Below, piece by piece: positions 23,577-34,417 of a DNA stretch of 64,000 bases. Position 1 is the stretch's first letter. Each line of letters starts with the position of its first letter. A program made the translations under genes and the position numbers. Under the pieces are notes generated by a model. The model ran no database searches. It was given only the letters and a program-made list of their open reading frames with translations, and was not told the DNA's origin. The DNA is from Nicotiana tabacum (taxonomy: Eukaryota > Streptophyta > Magnoliopsida > Solanales > Solanaceae): positions 49,731,792 to 49,795,791 of the forward strand of contig NC_134090.1 in the NCBI RefSeq assembly GCF_000715075.1, given 5' to 3'.

Positions 23577-24904
23577 TGATAATAGGCGAAATCTAGGTGA
23601 TTTAGCTATTGTTTATGCTTCCGCTTGATTATATTCCAATGACATATTATAGTTAATTGATGAAAAATAGGCTCTAATTGTGATATGTATACATTGCAGG
23701 ATGAGGAGCCTATATGATGCTTTCAAGAGGATATTGGAATGATTTATGAGCAAGAACAACCCCTCGGAGTCGAGTGCGCGCAAGGACGAGACGAAAAAAT
23801 GGACGAAATCAAGCTCCAGGTGCGCGAAGAAACGCGCGAAGTTGCACAGTAGTTCGCATGTAAGAAAGGCCGAGGCAGAATCATGCGCAAAGAAACGCGT
23901 GAAGTTATGTGCGAGCTCGCGCGTGTCCGGTCCGAAAAAACGTTATTTAGGGGTAAAATTGGAAATCTGGAGGGAAACTCACTTAACCTATATAAAGTCA
24001 AGCTCGCCCAAGGTTAAAGTATCAAGTTTTTCATAGTTTGGTGGAAGAAATAGAGAGGCAAGAGGCAAGGAGGAGTTTTGACCATCAAGTTCTTCTTTTC
24101 TTCTCTTGTTTTTGCTGTTTTTTTTGTGATGAAATTGAACTTATTTATGATGAACACTAGTATGAGTAGCTAAAACCCATTGTTCTGGGGTCATGGGTGA
24201 AACATGAATGTTGTTGTTTGAAGTTTAATTCAACAAAGTTGGTTTATCATATTGGGTTGTTTATTTAATTTTGCGTTTAATTATTTTGCTGAGTCGCTAA
24301 CAGTGAAATACTATCTACGAATATTTAGTTGAACTCGAAAGTGGGAACTTTAGATTGCATATAGAATTAAATAGAGCAAGTTCTTGAACCCGGGCCTCGG
24401 GGAACGGATTTGCAATTGGGATAGACATATACCCAATTGCCTTGCTTGGTTGAAATACAGGAATTGTAAATGCGTTCTTGTTAATTTTAATACCATAGAC
24501 ATATAGGCGTTGAGTTGACTTGAATAGGCGAGTAAGAACTCGACAGATTCTTATGAGTAATATCAACCCTGTCAATCAATAACCCAGATAAATTGATTAG
24601 TCATTTTGAGCCAAGAACACAACACGATTGTTGACTATGCCCGTGACCCTGGAATATCTTCTCCTACTGTTTGTTACTCGTAATTGCTATTCGTTTGGGT
24701 ACTTGCGTTAGTTAGATTAATTCTTTATAGTTTAAGTAGTAAAACAATTACATCTCTCTTTAGTGAACAATCTCTTGGGTAGATAAAGAAATTGGGTTTG
24801 AATCAGTCAACGGCTAATCATAAGTCTTCGTGGGAACGATACTCTACTCACTACTCTATTACTTGACGATCACGTGCACTTGCGTGAGTGTTTTGGTCGC
24901 AACA
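23577..24904 (+). repeat. 5' LTR of element D
   Basis: Pairs with 34418-35742 at about 97% by eye. It contains a GC-rich repeat stretch (23756-23935, motif GCGCGAAGAAACGCGCGA at 23822) and then TATATAAA at 23989-23996. Differences between the two LTRs cluster in the CG-rich part. Its long open frames on either strand are chance. Confidence 0.93.
23989..23996 (+). promoter_or_regulatory. TATA box of the element D 5' LTR
   Basis: TATATAAA in TTAACCTATATAAAGTCAAG, about 55 bases after the GC-rich array; conserved in the 3' LTR at 34829-34836. Confidence 0.6.
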
Positions 24905-24910
24905 AGTTTT

Positions 24911-24928
24911 TGGCGTCGTTGCTGGGGA
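24911..24928 (+). other. Primer binding site of element D (tRNA-Asp type)
   Basis: TGGCGTCGTTGCTGGGGA, six bases after the LTR end. It differs by one base from element B's site. This is the Athila-type tRNA-Asp site (family knowledge). Confidence 0.8.
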
Positions 24929-25031
24929 TTTAAAAATTAGCTACTTGACTGAATTGAGCTTTTATTACTTATTTATTCGAGTTTTAACTTTTAGTTCACA
25001 TTGTTTGTGCTAATACAGGAGTTTCTATTGA

Positions 25032-27180
25032 ATGCGAAGAAGTAGAAGCGCAAACAATTTCCTTCCTCTCAATCCCGAAATTGAACGAACACTTCACAGA
25101 TTGAGGAGGGAGGTGGACGTGAGAACCAGAATTGAAAGAGAGTTGGACATCGAAGTTCAATCACAGCCAATTGAGATGGCAGGTAATGAGGAACGTGCGG
25201 TGATTGAAGCCGCAAGGCCCAGTCTGGATAATACGACTCAGGCTATTGTGAAGCCTGACATCACTGGGCACTTTGAGCTGAAACAATACATGATGCAGCT
25301 GATCCAATCCACAGGGCTGTTTGTGGGTTTACCTCATGAATACCCCTAGAGACACATTCAAAATTTCTTGGAGATTACGGATACCTACAACTATTCGAAC
25401 GTTTCCAAGGACTATGTCAGGCTGACACTTTTCCCCTTTTCACTGATTGGGGAAGCTAAGGAGTGGTTGAATAAAGAGCCAGCAAATTCAATCCGCACCT
25501 GGGATGATCTGGTGAGGAAATTCTTAATCAAGTTTTTCCCCACTAAGAAAACAAAGGTATTGAGGAGTCAAATTCTTGGGTTTGAACAACGAGCGGGCGA
25601 GACACTGCGTCAAGCATGGGAAAGGTACAAGAAGATGCTCAGAGACTGTTTGCCAGACGAACGAGGTATTCGGTCACACTTTTGTAGATGGGTTAGATGA
25701 TACTTCAAAGATGAATCTTGATTCCGCTTGTAGGGGTAGTTGCATAGCCAGACCGTACAGTGAAATCCAAATCTTGCTGAATAACTTCACTGCTAATGAT
25801 AATAATTGGCAAGGTGAGGGTGATTCACGAAAGGCAGTTAAGCAAAAATCAACTAGGTTACTTGAGTTAGACGAAGTGTCATCCATGAGAGCTGATATTG
25901 AAAAGCTGGCCAATCAGATGACTAGGATGACAATGCAGCAACCACAGACAATGCAACACGTACAACAAATGACTATTTGCTGCGAACTCTGTGACGACAG
26001 TCATATGAGTGATATGTGCCCCACAAATCCAGAATCCATCTATTATGTGGGGTAACAGAACAGAGGTCCACCGAATGAGCATGCACAATACGGGAATTCT
26101 TACAATCCAAATTGGAGGAATCATCCCAACTTCTCATGGGGTGGAAATCAGCAGAATCAGAATCAGCATAGACCCCAAGGGAATTTCAATCAGCCTCAGA
26201 GACCACCCCAACAAATGGAAGAAAGTACCAATGATCTGCTAAAGAAATTGTTGATTGACAATCAGCAACTCAGGACTGACTTCAGAAATCTTGAAAGGCA
26301 AATGGGGCAGTTAGCAATAAATCAAAATACTAGACCTACAGGCATCCTCCCTAGTGATACAGAAAAGAACCCTCAAGTGAATGCAGTTACACTTAGAAAT
26401 GGGAGGGAGCTAGAGGAAGTGCCAAAGAAAAAGAAAGACAAGCCCATACCTGATGGAGAGTTGATCCCTAAAGTGACTCAAGAGCAAAAGAATGTTGCTG
26501 AAATTTTAGAATCCGTGGAGGCCCCAAGACCACCACCCCCTTTTCCCCAGAGATTGCAGAAAAAGAATGATGATCGCATGTTCACAAAATTCCTCTCTAT
26601 GTTGTGCCAGGTTCAATTGAATATCCCACTTGTTGATGTGCTTCGTGAAATTCCAAAGTATGCTAAATACATAAAAGATATAGTGGCTCACAAGAGAAGA
26701 TTAACTGAATTTGAGACAGTGGCACTTACTAAGGAGTGCACTTCAAGGGTCCAAAATAAGCTCCCTCAAAAGCTTAAGGATCCCGGCAGCTTCACGATTC
26801 CTGTGCGCATTGGCAATATTGATGTGGGTCATGCTCTTTGCGATTTGGGGGCGAGCATAAATCTAATGCCCTGTCCTTGTTCAAGCAACTGGGCCTGGAG
26901 CTCCAAGGCCCACTACTGCGATGTTACAGCTGGCTGACAGATCGATAGCACACCCTGAAGGGGTGATTGAAGATGTGTTGCTGCAGATTGGGAAATTCAT
27001 CTTCCCTGTTGATTTCATTATCCTCGATTATGAGGCTGATGAACTGGTTCCAATCATATTGGGGCTACCTCTCTTAGCTACTGGTGATGCAATTATCAAA
27101 GTGAGAGAGGGAAAGATGATTTTGAGGGTAGATGACAAGGAAGCAGTTTTTAATGTCTACAGAGCAATCCAACTTCCCCG
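25032..27180 (+). pseudogene. Element D gag-protease
   Basis: ATG at 25032. The gag core is at 25368-25670 (LTLFPFSLIGEAKEWLNKEP, WDDLVRKFLIKFFP). A Gln/Asn-rich segment follows (about 26055-26215). The protease carries DLGAS at 26842-26856 and continues in the frame starting 26921 (VPIILGLPLLATG). Breaks: TAG at 25347-25349, a frameshift near 25660, TAA at 26053-26055, a frame change near 26090-26215, and a frameshift near 26870-26920. A CELCDDSHMSDMC-like stretch near 25980 might be a degenerate metal-binding site. Same domain order as element B. Confidence 0.85.
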
Positions 27181-30100
27181 CCACTATGAGGAGCTCTCAA
27201 TGATATCTGTTGTTAAGGCCAATGAGCAGATTCATTATCCGAGTGTGTATCTAGACGATTCTCTAGAGAAAGCACTTATGTTACTTGATAGCTTGGGGAC
27301 TGATGAGGAGGTTGAGGAGATGATGTACATCCTTGATACATCTTGTGTGTACCTGCAAGGGACGCACCCCTTCGAGCCTTTGAATAGACCAGAAGGGCCT
27401 CCTCCAAAGCCGTCAATTAAGGAAGCCCCAAAATTGGAACTTAAACCCCTTCCAACTCACCTACAATATGCTTATTTGGGTGACTCTGACACTTTACCTA
27501 TTATTGTCTCGTCTGACTTGTCTAAATTGCAGGAAGAAAAGCTGTTGAGAGTGCTACGTGAGCACAAGCGAGCACTTGGGTGGACTATGTCTGACATTAA
27601 GGGCATTAGTCCAGCCTTCTGCATGCACAAAATCCTCATGGAGGATGGACACAAGCCCAGTGTAGAGCAACAACGCCGACTCAATCCAATTATGAAAGAG
27701 GTGGTAAGAAAAGAAGAGATTAAGTGGCTCGACGCAGGTATAGTATTCCCTATCTCAGACAGCAAATGGGTAAGCCTCGTCCAATGTGTACCCAAGAAAG
27801 GGGGGATGATTGTAGTAGTTAATGAGAATAATGATTTAATACCTACAAGAACTGTCACCGGGTGGAGAATTTGCATTGATTATAGAAAATTGAACAATGC
27901 CACCCGAAAGGACCACTTTCCCCTCCCTTTTATTGACCAAATGCTTGATAGATTAGCTGGCTAGGAGTACTACTGCTTCTTAGATGGTTACTCGGGGTAT
28001 AATCAGATTGCTATAGCCCCAGAGGACCAAGAGAAGACCACTTTTACGTGTCCTTATGGCACGTATGCGTTCAAGGGAATGTCTTTTGGTCTTTGTAATG
28101 CACCTGCGACTTTTCAAAGGTGTATGATGGCCATTTTTACTGACATGGTTGAGAGGTTTGTGGAAGTGTTCATGGACGATTTTTCTATGTTTGAATGTTC
28201 TTTTGATAACTGCTTGATGAACCTTGATAAAGTACTTGCTAGGTGTAAAGAGACTAACTTGGTGCTAAACTGGGAAAAGTGTCATTTCATGGTATGTGAA
28301 GGTATAGTCCTGGGGCACAAGGTGTCCAAAGAAGGTTTGCAGGTGGATAAGGCAAAGATGGAAGCGATTGAAAAATTTCCTCCACCGATATCTGTCAAAG
28401 GCATTCGCAGTTTCTTGGGCCATGCAGGTTTTTATCGTCGTTTCATTAAAGATTTCTCGAAAATTTCCTCTCCCTTGTGCAGGTTGCTTGAGAAAGATGT
28501 TGCCTTCAAATTTGATGATGCCTGTCTGAAGGCATTCGAGGAACTGAAAGAAAGGTTGGTTACTGCACCAATCATAATTGCTCCGGACTGGGAGCAGCCG
28601 TTCGAGTTGAAGTGTGATGCTAGCGACTTGGTTGTTGGTGTTGTCTTGGGGCAAAGGAGAAATAAGATATTCCACTCCATCTACTATGCAAGCAAAACTC
28701 TGAATCCAGCTCAGATGAACTACACTGTCAGTGAAAAAGAGTTGCTTGCAGTGGTGTGGCGTTTGACAAGTTCAGGTCATATCTTGTGGGGACCAAAGTC
28801 ATCGTTTACACAGATTATTCAGCCATCAGGTACTTGTTTGAGAAAAAGGATGCCAAGCCGAGACTGATTCGATGGGTCCTACTGCTGCAAGAGTTTGATT
28901 TAGAGATCTGAGACCGCAAAGGAATAGAGAACCAAGTGGCTGATATCTTGTCCATGTTAGAAAATCGGAACCATGTGGCTGAAGGGGGTGCAATCAAAGA
29001 AACATTCCCTGATGAGCAGTTATTGGCAATCACCTCAAGCACAGCCCCGTGGTATGCAGATTATGTGAATTTTATTGCAAGTGGGGTGACACCACCAGAA
29101 TTGACACCAGACAATAGACGAAGGTTCTTGCATGATGTGAGGCTCTACATGTGGGATGAGCCATTCTTATACAGGCTATGTGCATATCAGTCGGTGCGGA
29201 GATATGTTCCTGAGGAGGAGATGAGTGCCATACTCCATAGTTGTCACGCCTCGTCATACGGAGGTCATCACGGTGGAGACAGGACCGCCCAAAAAGTGCT
29301 ACAATCAGGTTTCTATTGGACGAAATTGTTTAGGGATGCATACGCCTTTGTTAAAATGTGTGACAGGTGCCAAAGAACCGGGATGATCACTAAGAAGCAC
29401 GAGATGTCGCTGCAAAACATCCTGGTAGTGGAGCTTTTCGATGTTTGGGGAATTGACTTCATGGGACCTTTTCCATACTCGAACGGTCATAGATACATCT
29501 TGGTGGAAGTTGATTATGTGTCCAAGTGGGTGGAGGCCATTGCTCTTCCCTCTAATGATGCAAAGGTGGTGGTAAGCTTTGTCAAGAAGCATATCTTCAC
29601 ACGTTTTGGAACTCCCAGAGTGTTGATCAGTGATGGAGGTACGCATTTCTGCAACAAACTGTTAAACAATGTCCTTGCAAAGTACGGGGTCAAGCACAAG
29701 GTCTCCACTGCCTATCACCCACAGACGAGTGGTCAAGTGGAGGTTTCAAACAGAGAGGTAAAGCAAATTCTTGAGAAAACAGTGAGTGCGAAGAGAAAAG
29801 ATTGGGCTGGAAAGTTAGACGATGCATTGTGGGCGTATCGAACAGCATACAAAACTCCTATAGGTGCTTCTCCTTATAGATTGTTGTATGGGAAGGCATG
29901 TCACTTGCCCGATGAACTTGAGCACAAGGCCTATTGGGCAATAAAGAAGCTGAACATGGATGGGAACTTAGCTGGAGAGAAGAGGTTGTTGCAACTCGAT
30001 GAGCTCGAGGAGTTTCGATTACATGCATATTAGAATGCCAATTGTATAAAGAAAAGACTAAGAGGTGGCATGACAAGCACATTCAACATCGAGAGTTTGA

Positions 30101-30332
30101 GCCAGGGCAAGAAGTTCCGTTGTTCAATTCGAGGTTGAAGCTTTTTCCCGGAAAGCTTAAATCTCGTTGGTCGGGCCCTTTTGTTGCGTTAAGCGTGAAG
30201 CCTCATGGAGCCGTGGAGTTGAGAGATATGAGTTCCACAGGCACTTTCTTGGTGAACGGTCAACGGATAAAACATTACTGGGGTGGTGACTTTGCATGTC
30301 ACAAGACCTCATTGGACTTGAAGGATGCTTGA
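27181..30332 (+). pseudogene. Element D pol: reverse transcriptase, RNase H, integrase
   Basis: The frame from 26921 runs into RT (VPKKGGMIVVVNENNDLIPT, ICIDYRKLNN), with TAG at 27961-27963. It continues at 28079-28867 with FMDD at 28169-28180 and RNase H (ELKCDASDLVVGVVLGQR), and is frame-broken near 28760-28870 with TGA at 28909-28911. Integrase 28936-30033 keeps the HHCC region ([18 protein letters not shown] to MCDRCQRTG) and catalytic core ([33 protein letters not shown]). A stop plus frameshift near 30031-30045 precedes the final segment 30042-30332 (FPGKLKSRWSGPF). Inactive. Confidence 0.9.
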
Positions 30333-30343
30333 GAACATGTTGA

Positions 30344-30451
30344 GTCGTGTCGCGACATTAAATCAGGCGCTGGATGGGAGGCAACCCATTGAAATGTTGT
30401 AACCGTCGTGCCACGACGTTAAATAAGGCGCTGGTTGGGAGGCAACCCAAC
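30344..30451 (+). other. Two tandem copies of the conserved post-pol hairpin block (element D)
   Basis: Copy 1 (30344-30388) is GTCGTGTCGCGAC, ATTAAATCAGGCGC, then TGGGAGGCAACCCA. Copy 2 (30415-30451) is GTCGTGCCACGAC, GTTAAATAAGGCGC, then GTTGGGAGGCAACCCAAC. Both inverted repeats are near-perfect in copy 2. Copies are 71 bases apart and start 12 bases after the pol stop. The same block occurs in element B at 12486-12530. Confidence 0.6.
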
Positions 30452-30559
30452 GATAGTAGTAGTGTTTGATTTTGAGCTTTAACTTACTAACAAATGCAGG
30501 CGACGAAGGGCGGGTGAAAGGACCATCAACCAGGAGCAAAACAGGTGACAATAAATGCA

Positions 30560-30880
30560 AAAATAAATGCCCAGGAGCGCAACTTTGCGCCCACTTCGCA
30601 CGTATGTTCGCGCTCCTGGGAGAACCTTTCTACCTGGAACTCAACAGAACCGCGCGAAGAAATGCGCGAGCTCCAAACTTCGCGCATATGTTCGCGCGCC
30701 TGGGTGAATCTTTCTGCCTGGAACTCAACGGAACCGCGCAAAGAAATGCGCGAGCTCCAAAACTCCGTGCACAAGTTCGCGAACCTTTATGCCTGGAACT
30801 CAACAGAACCACGCGAGCTCCAAACTTCGCGCATATGTTCGCGCGCCTGGGCGGAACATTTTGCCTGGAACTTTTCAGGC
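30560..30880 (+). repeat. GC-rich tandem array between pol and the third frame (element D)
   Basis: About four units of 71-84 bp, with CCTGGAACTCAAC starting at 30633, 30717 and 30792 and CCTGGAAC at 30863. The interior is rich in GCGCGA, for example CGCGCGAAGAAATGCGCGAG near 30651, then CTCCAAACTTCGCGCATATG and TTCGCGCGCCTGG. The motif GCGCGAAGAAAYGCGCGA also occurs in D's LTR at 23822. Open frames across the array are a by-product of the repeat. Confidence 0.8.
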
Positions 30881-31491
30881 ATTTTGTTTTTCTTTTTATT
30901 GTTTTATTTTTGTAGTTTAATAGTTTATTTTTTTAGACACATTTACCCCCCCCCCCCTTCTATTAAACAAAACCCATATCCCATCTTCCAAAATCTCCCA
31001 ATTCCTTCAAAAACACCAAATACCAGCACCCCTGCCCCCATCACCCTCTCTCACGATTCTCTTCCAAAAAATCACTAGCATCATCCCCCTCTCTCATGAT
31101 TTTCAACAAGGAATGAGCCCTAGTTGTAGTTTTCTTTCTTTTTATCTTTCTACTTTCAGATTTTTTATGTTGTATCTTATGCCATTAGTGTAGATGTGTT
31201 TTGTGAATTGGTGTTCAAACTTGGTGAAATATGTTGTGGGGTTAGTTTGTTGTAAGTGTGGGGTGGGTAGTACTTGATTTGGGTTATGGATGAGATTTTG
31301 TAGGAGGACCTTGTTGCAAGACCCTTAGAAAAGAGTTGTGAGAGCCTAATGCCCACAAGGTGTTTGTGGAAAGGCCTCAATGAGCATGATTATGTAGTTG
31401 TGACCAATTTTGCATGTGAAGTCTGAGTAACCGCATTAAGTCACACTATTTTTGTTGGGCTGAGCTAATGTGTCCACGTTTTGTAGGTATT
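30881..31491 (+). other. Pyrimidine-rich leader before the element D third frame
   Basis: No gene. It includes a 13-C tract (30946-30958) and C/T-rich sequence to about 31110. The stretch ending TTTTGTAG just before 31488 looks like a splice acceptor a few bases before the ATG of the third frame. Confidence 0.4.
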
Positions 31492-32661
31492 ATGGCACCA
31501 TCGAAAAAGCACCAAGCCACGGGTCCATCCTCAAGCCGCCAAAGGGCAGCTCATGCACGTCCCTATGACAAAAACAAATTTGTCTCCCCTGAGGCTTAGA
31601 CCCGTTTTACAGAGAAGGCTGCCAAGAAGCCAATTCCGAAGAGGGGCATCAACATCAAAAAGGTCAAGGAACGATGCCCCCACATGTACAATAAGTTGAT
31701 GGAGCGGGGTTTGCAGGCCTTCATTGACGAGTCAGGGGAGGCTAATGTAATAGTTGTACGCGAATTCTATGCTAATCTACCAGAGCATGTCAACCATGTG
31801 GTCACAGTGCGCCGTAAGGCAGTGGATGCCTCCATTGAGGCGATACGCATAGCTTATCAATTGCCCGACCCTCTGCCTGAGAATACTGACTTTTATGAAT
31901 ATGGGCAAAATCCAACCGATGCCAAGTAGGAGCGTTTCTTTGATGAAATTTGTGCACCAGGAAAAATGGTAGAGTGGCTGGAACATGGAGAGAAGTTCCA
32001 CTCATCCGTCTTAACTCTAGAGGCGAAGAGCTGGCTGTATGTGATTAACAGTCACCTTATTCCCTCCAAAAATACTACGGAGGTGAGTGGACCCCGGGCT
32101 GCATTGATTTGGTGTTTCATCAAGGGTCTTTCCTTCGACATGGCCAAAGTGATGCACGACGAGATGTTTATCCGATGCCCCCAATGCCAGTATGGCTTCT
32201 TTTTCCCATCTTTGGTGACTAAGCTTTGCAGGAATGTGTAGGTGCCTGAAAATACTCGTGTAGATGGGCTGGTAAGAAAAAGCCACAAGATCCGACCTGG
32301 CACGAACACCATGGGGGCATCCTCAGCAGCAGCGACAGGTAGAGAGGATGAGAGTGGTTCTGATGCATCGAAGGAGGAAGAGCAAATGGATGTGGAGGGT
32401 GAAGCACAGGCCCATGCGCCCAGCGCAACAGCTGCAGCACTGTCACGAGTAGCGTCCTCTTCAGGAACTGCCAGAGTATCCTGGCACACCACATTGGAGC
32501 AGTAGGTGGTTGGTCTACGCACCTCCATGAATGATTTGGGCACTCGTGTGGACGCGATAGCTGACCGACAAGTCAAGTCGGAAAAGAGGTTCATGGGTTG
32601 GCTGCGAGCTTTGGGGCGTGCGTGCAACGTGAACCCCGAAACTGTTTCCGATCAAGAGTGA
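31492..32661 (+). pseudogene. Element D third frame (env-position ORF), 390 codons with four TAG codons
   Basis: From ATG 31492 to TGA 32659-32661 one frame runs without any indel, interrupted only by TAG at 31597, 31927, 32239 and 32503. Layout: basic N-terminus (KKHQATGPSSSRQRAAHARP), a globular middle (VVREFYANLPEHVNHVVTVR, WLYVINSHLIPSKNTTEVSG, GFFFPSLVTKLCRNV), an acidic/Ser/Ala linker, and a short helical C-terminus (TSMNDLGTRVDAIADRQVKS). It corresponds in position and layout to element B's third frame. No signal peptide or membrane segment seen, so an envelope role is not supported. Function unknown; probably the putative plant transposon protein family (name from memory). Confidence 0.65.
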
Positions 32662-34417
32662 AGTTTCAGGGAAGTCTCTTCACCTCACTGCTCTTTTAAA
32701 TTTTAAGCCATGGGGACAAGTCTTCTTTCTTAAGTGTGGGGTGTGGGATTCCTTCATTGTATGTTGTATGTAGTTGTACAAATTGTCGGGTTGTTTTGTT
32801 TGTTTCATGTTGACTTGATAGTTTTTGTTAAGCAGGAGTAGTTTTTTTTTTTTTGTTAATTTAGATAAATGGCTCGGCCCGATGACGGACCCCTTTCGAC
32901 CGGGTTCTTGAGGGACTGAGTCGAGAAAAAAAAATTGTAAGCTCTTCCTGATGACGGATCTTTTAGACGATTTTCTTGAGGGAAGTGAGTCTAGAGAAAA
33001 CAACAAAAAGATTTTTTATTATTTTTCTTAGGTAGTGTAGCAATTCCCCCTTGGTTTTTCTTTAAGCCGCAGTTCTTTTCCAAGGGTTTAGCTTGAACCG
33101 GGCATAGGTAGTTTTTATTTTTGTTTTCTTTTTGATTTGTAGATTAGGGTAATGGGCTACGAGCTATAAAAATTGAAAGAGAACCCATAGCGTTGACGCA
33201 CCTGAACACAATAGACCCTAGAGTGTAATGCTTAGTCCTAATTGTTGAATCTCACTGAAAGTGCCTTAATTTGTATGTTTGTTACTGAATTGAATGCTCG
33301 TAATGGAGCGTCTTGATGAGCTGATCTGAATGAGTCATATGCCATGTGTGGTGAGTATTTGTCTAGTCCATGTAGTGTACTTATGTCTAGAACTTGCCCG
33401 ATATGTGAGTTGAAGCGAAATTTTAGGTGATGCTCGGTTTAAAAAAATGATGTTAAGCTTTCTTTGACCTTTTTTGAGATTAATTGCTTATCACAAATAA
33501 AATTTGTCCCTAGTTAACCCTTTTGAGCCTGTAGACTTTTGTTTGGCACCCGCATTACAAGCCTATACCCGTTTGTTCTTAATTGACATTGTTTTGATCC
33601 TTTTACCTCTTAAAGCACTTTAATTGTGAGAGGAGCGCTAAAAGAAGTAAGAAGGAAATAAATGTGGGGTGGCTTTTGAGTGGAACCAATAAAAGGGTGA
33701 AAGGTGCACTTATGTTGTAAACGAATACACCACTAGCAGAAATTGAGTGACAAGAAGAATAAACTTATCAAAAAAAAAGAGATGATTACATTGTGTCTTG
33801 TTCCAGCTAGTGGGAATGAATTAATAGAGTGCTTAAAGAAGAAGGGAGTATTTGTGGGATGATACTGTGTGTGAATAAGAAGTGGGTTGAAGAATTTGCG
33901 CTAAAATATTGCTCATGTGATGTGTTAAAGTGCTTAGGGGTTGAGTCATTATTCCTAAATACATCCTACCCGTCCCTTAGCCCACATTACAACCATGAAG
34001 TCCTAATTGATTTTGGATCGAGCTAGCCTACATTAGTAGAGATTTACATTAAGGGCAAGATTATGGTACCAATTGCATGCATGTGACCTTTTTTGTGAGA
34101 GTGAGTGATTTCCTTGATATATGTGAGTATATGAATTAAATGTGGTGGATTGAACTCAGTTTTTGTTGATGTAATTGTGAGGGCATATGATTCGTGATGG
34201 AAAAATAAGTCTTGACTTATGTGTAGAGTATTTTGAGGAAGTGTGAATATTGCATGGCACTTGAGAGTCGACTTTGACACTAGGATTGTTCACTGCTAGG
34301 CGTAATACATGTACATTGTTCTAGGTGTAATGCGTTAAGGAAAATGGTTGAGTGAAGGATTCTCTAGAGAGTATAGTTGATTGCTCGAGGACTAGCAATG
34401 AATTAAGTGTGGGATGT
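32662..34417 (+). other. Element D 3' non-coding region
   Basis: No gene. It shares with element B a TCTTTAAGCCGCAGTTCTTT-type stretch near 33060, TCTAGAACTTGCCC near 33388, and a 24-base identical block at 33507-33530. Just before the LTR, AATTAAGTGTGGGATGT is the likely degraded polypurine tract. Confidence 0.6.

Noticed and set aside
30466..31078. Several overlapping long open frames on both strands
   Set aside because: They arise from the GC-rich tandem array (unit length often a multiple of three, few stops). Composition is repeat-driven, with no domain.
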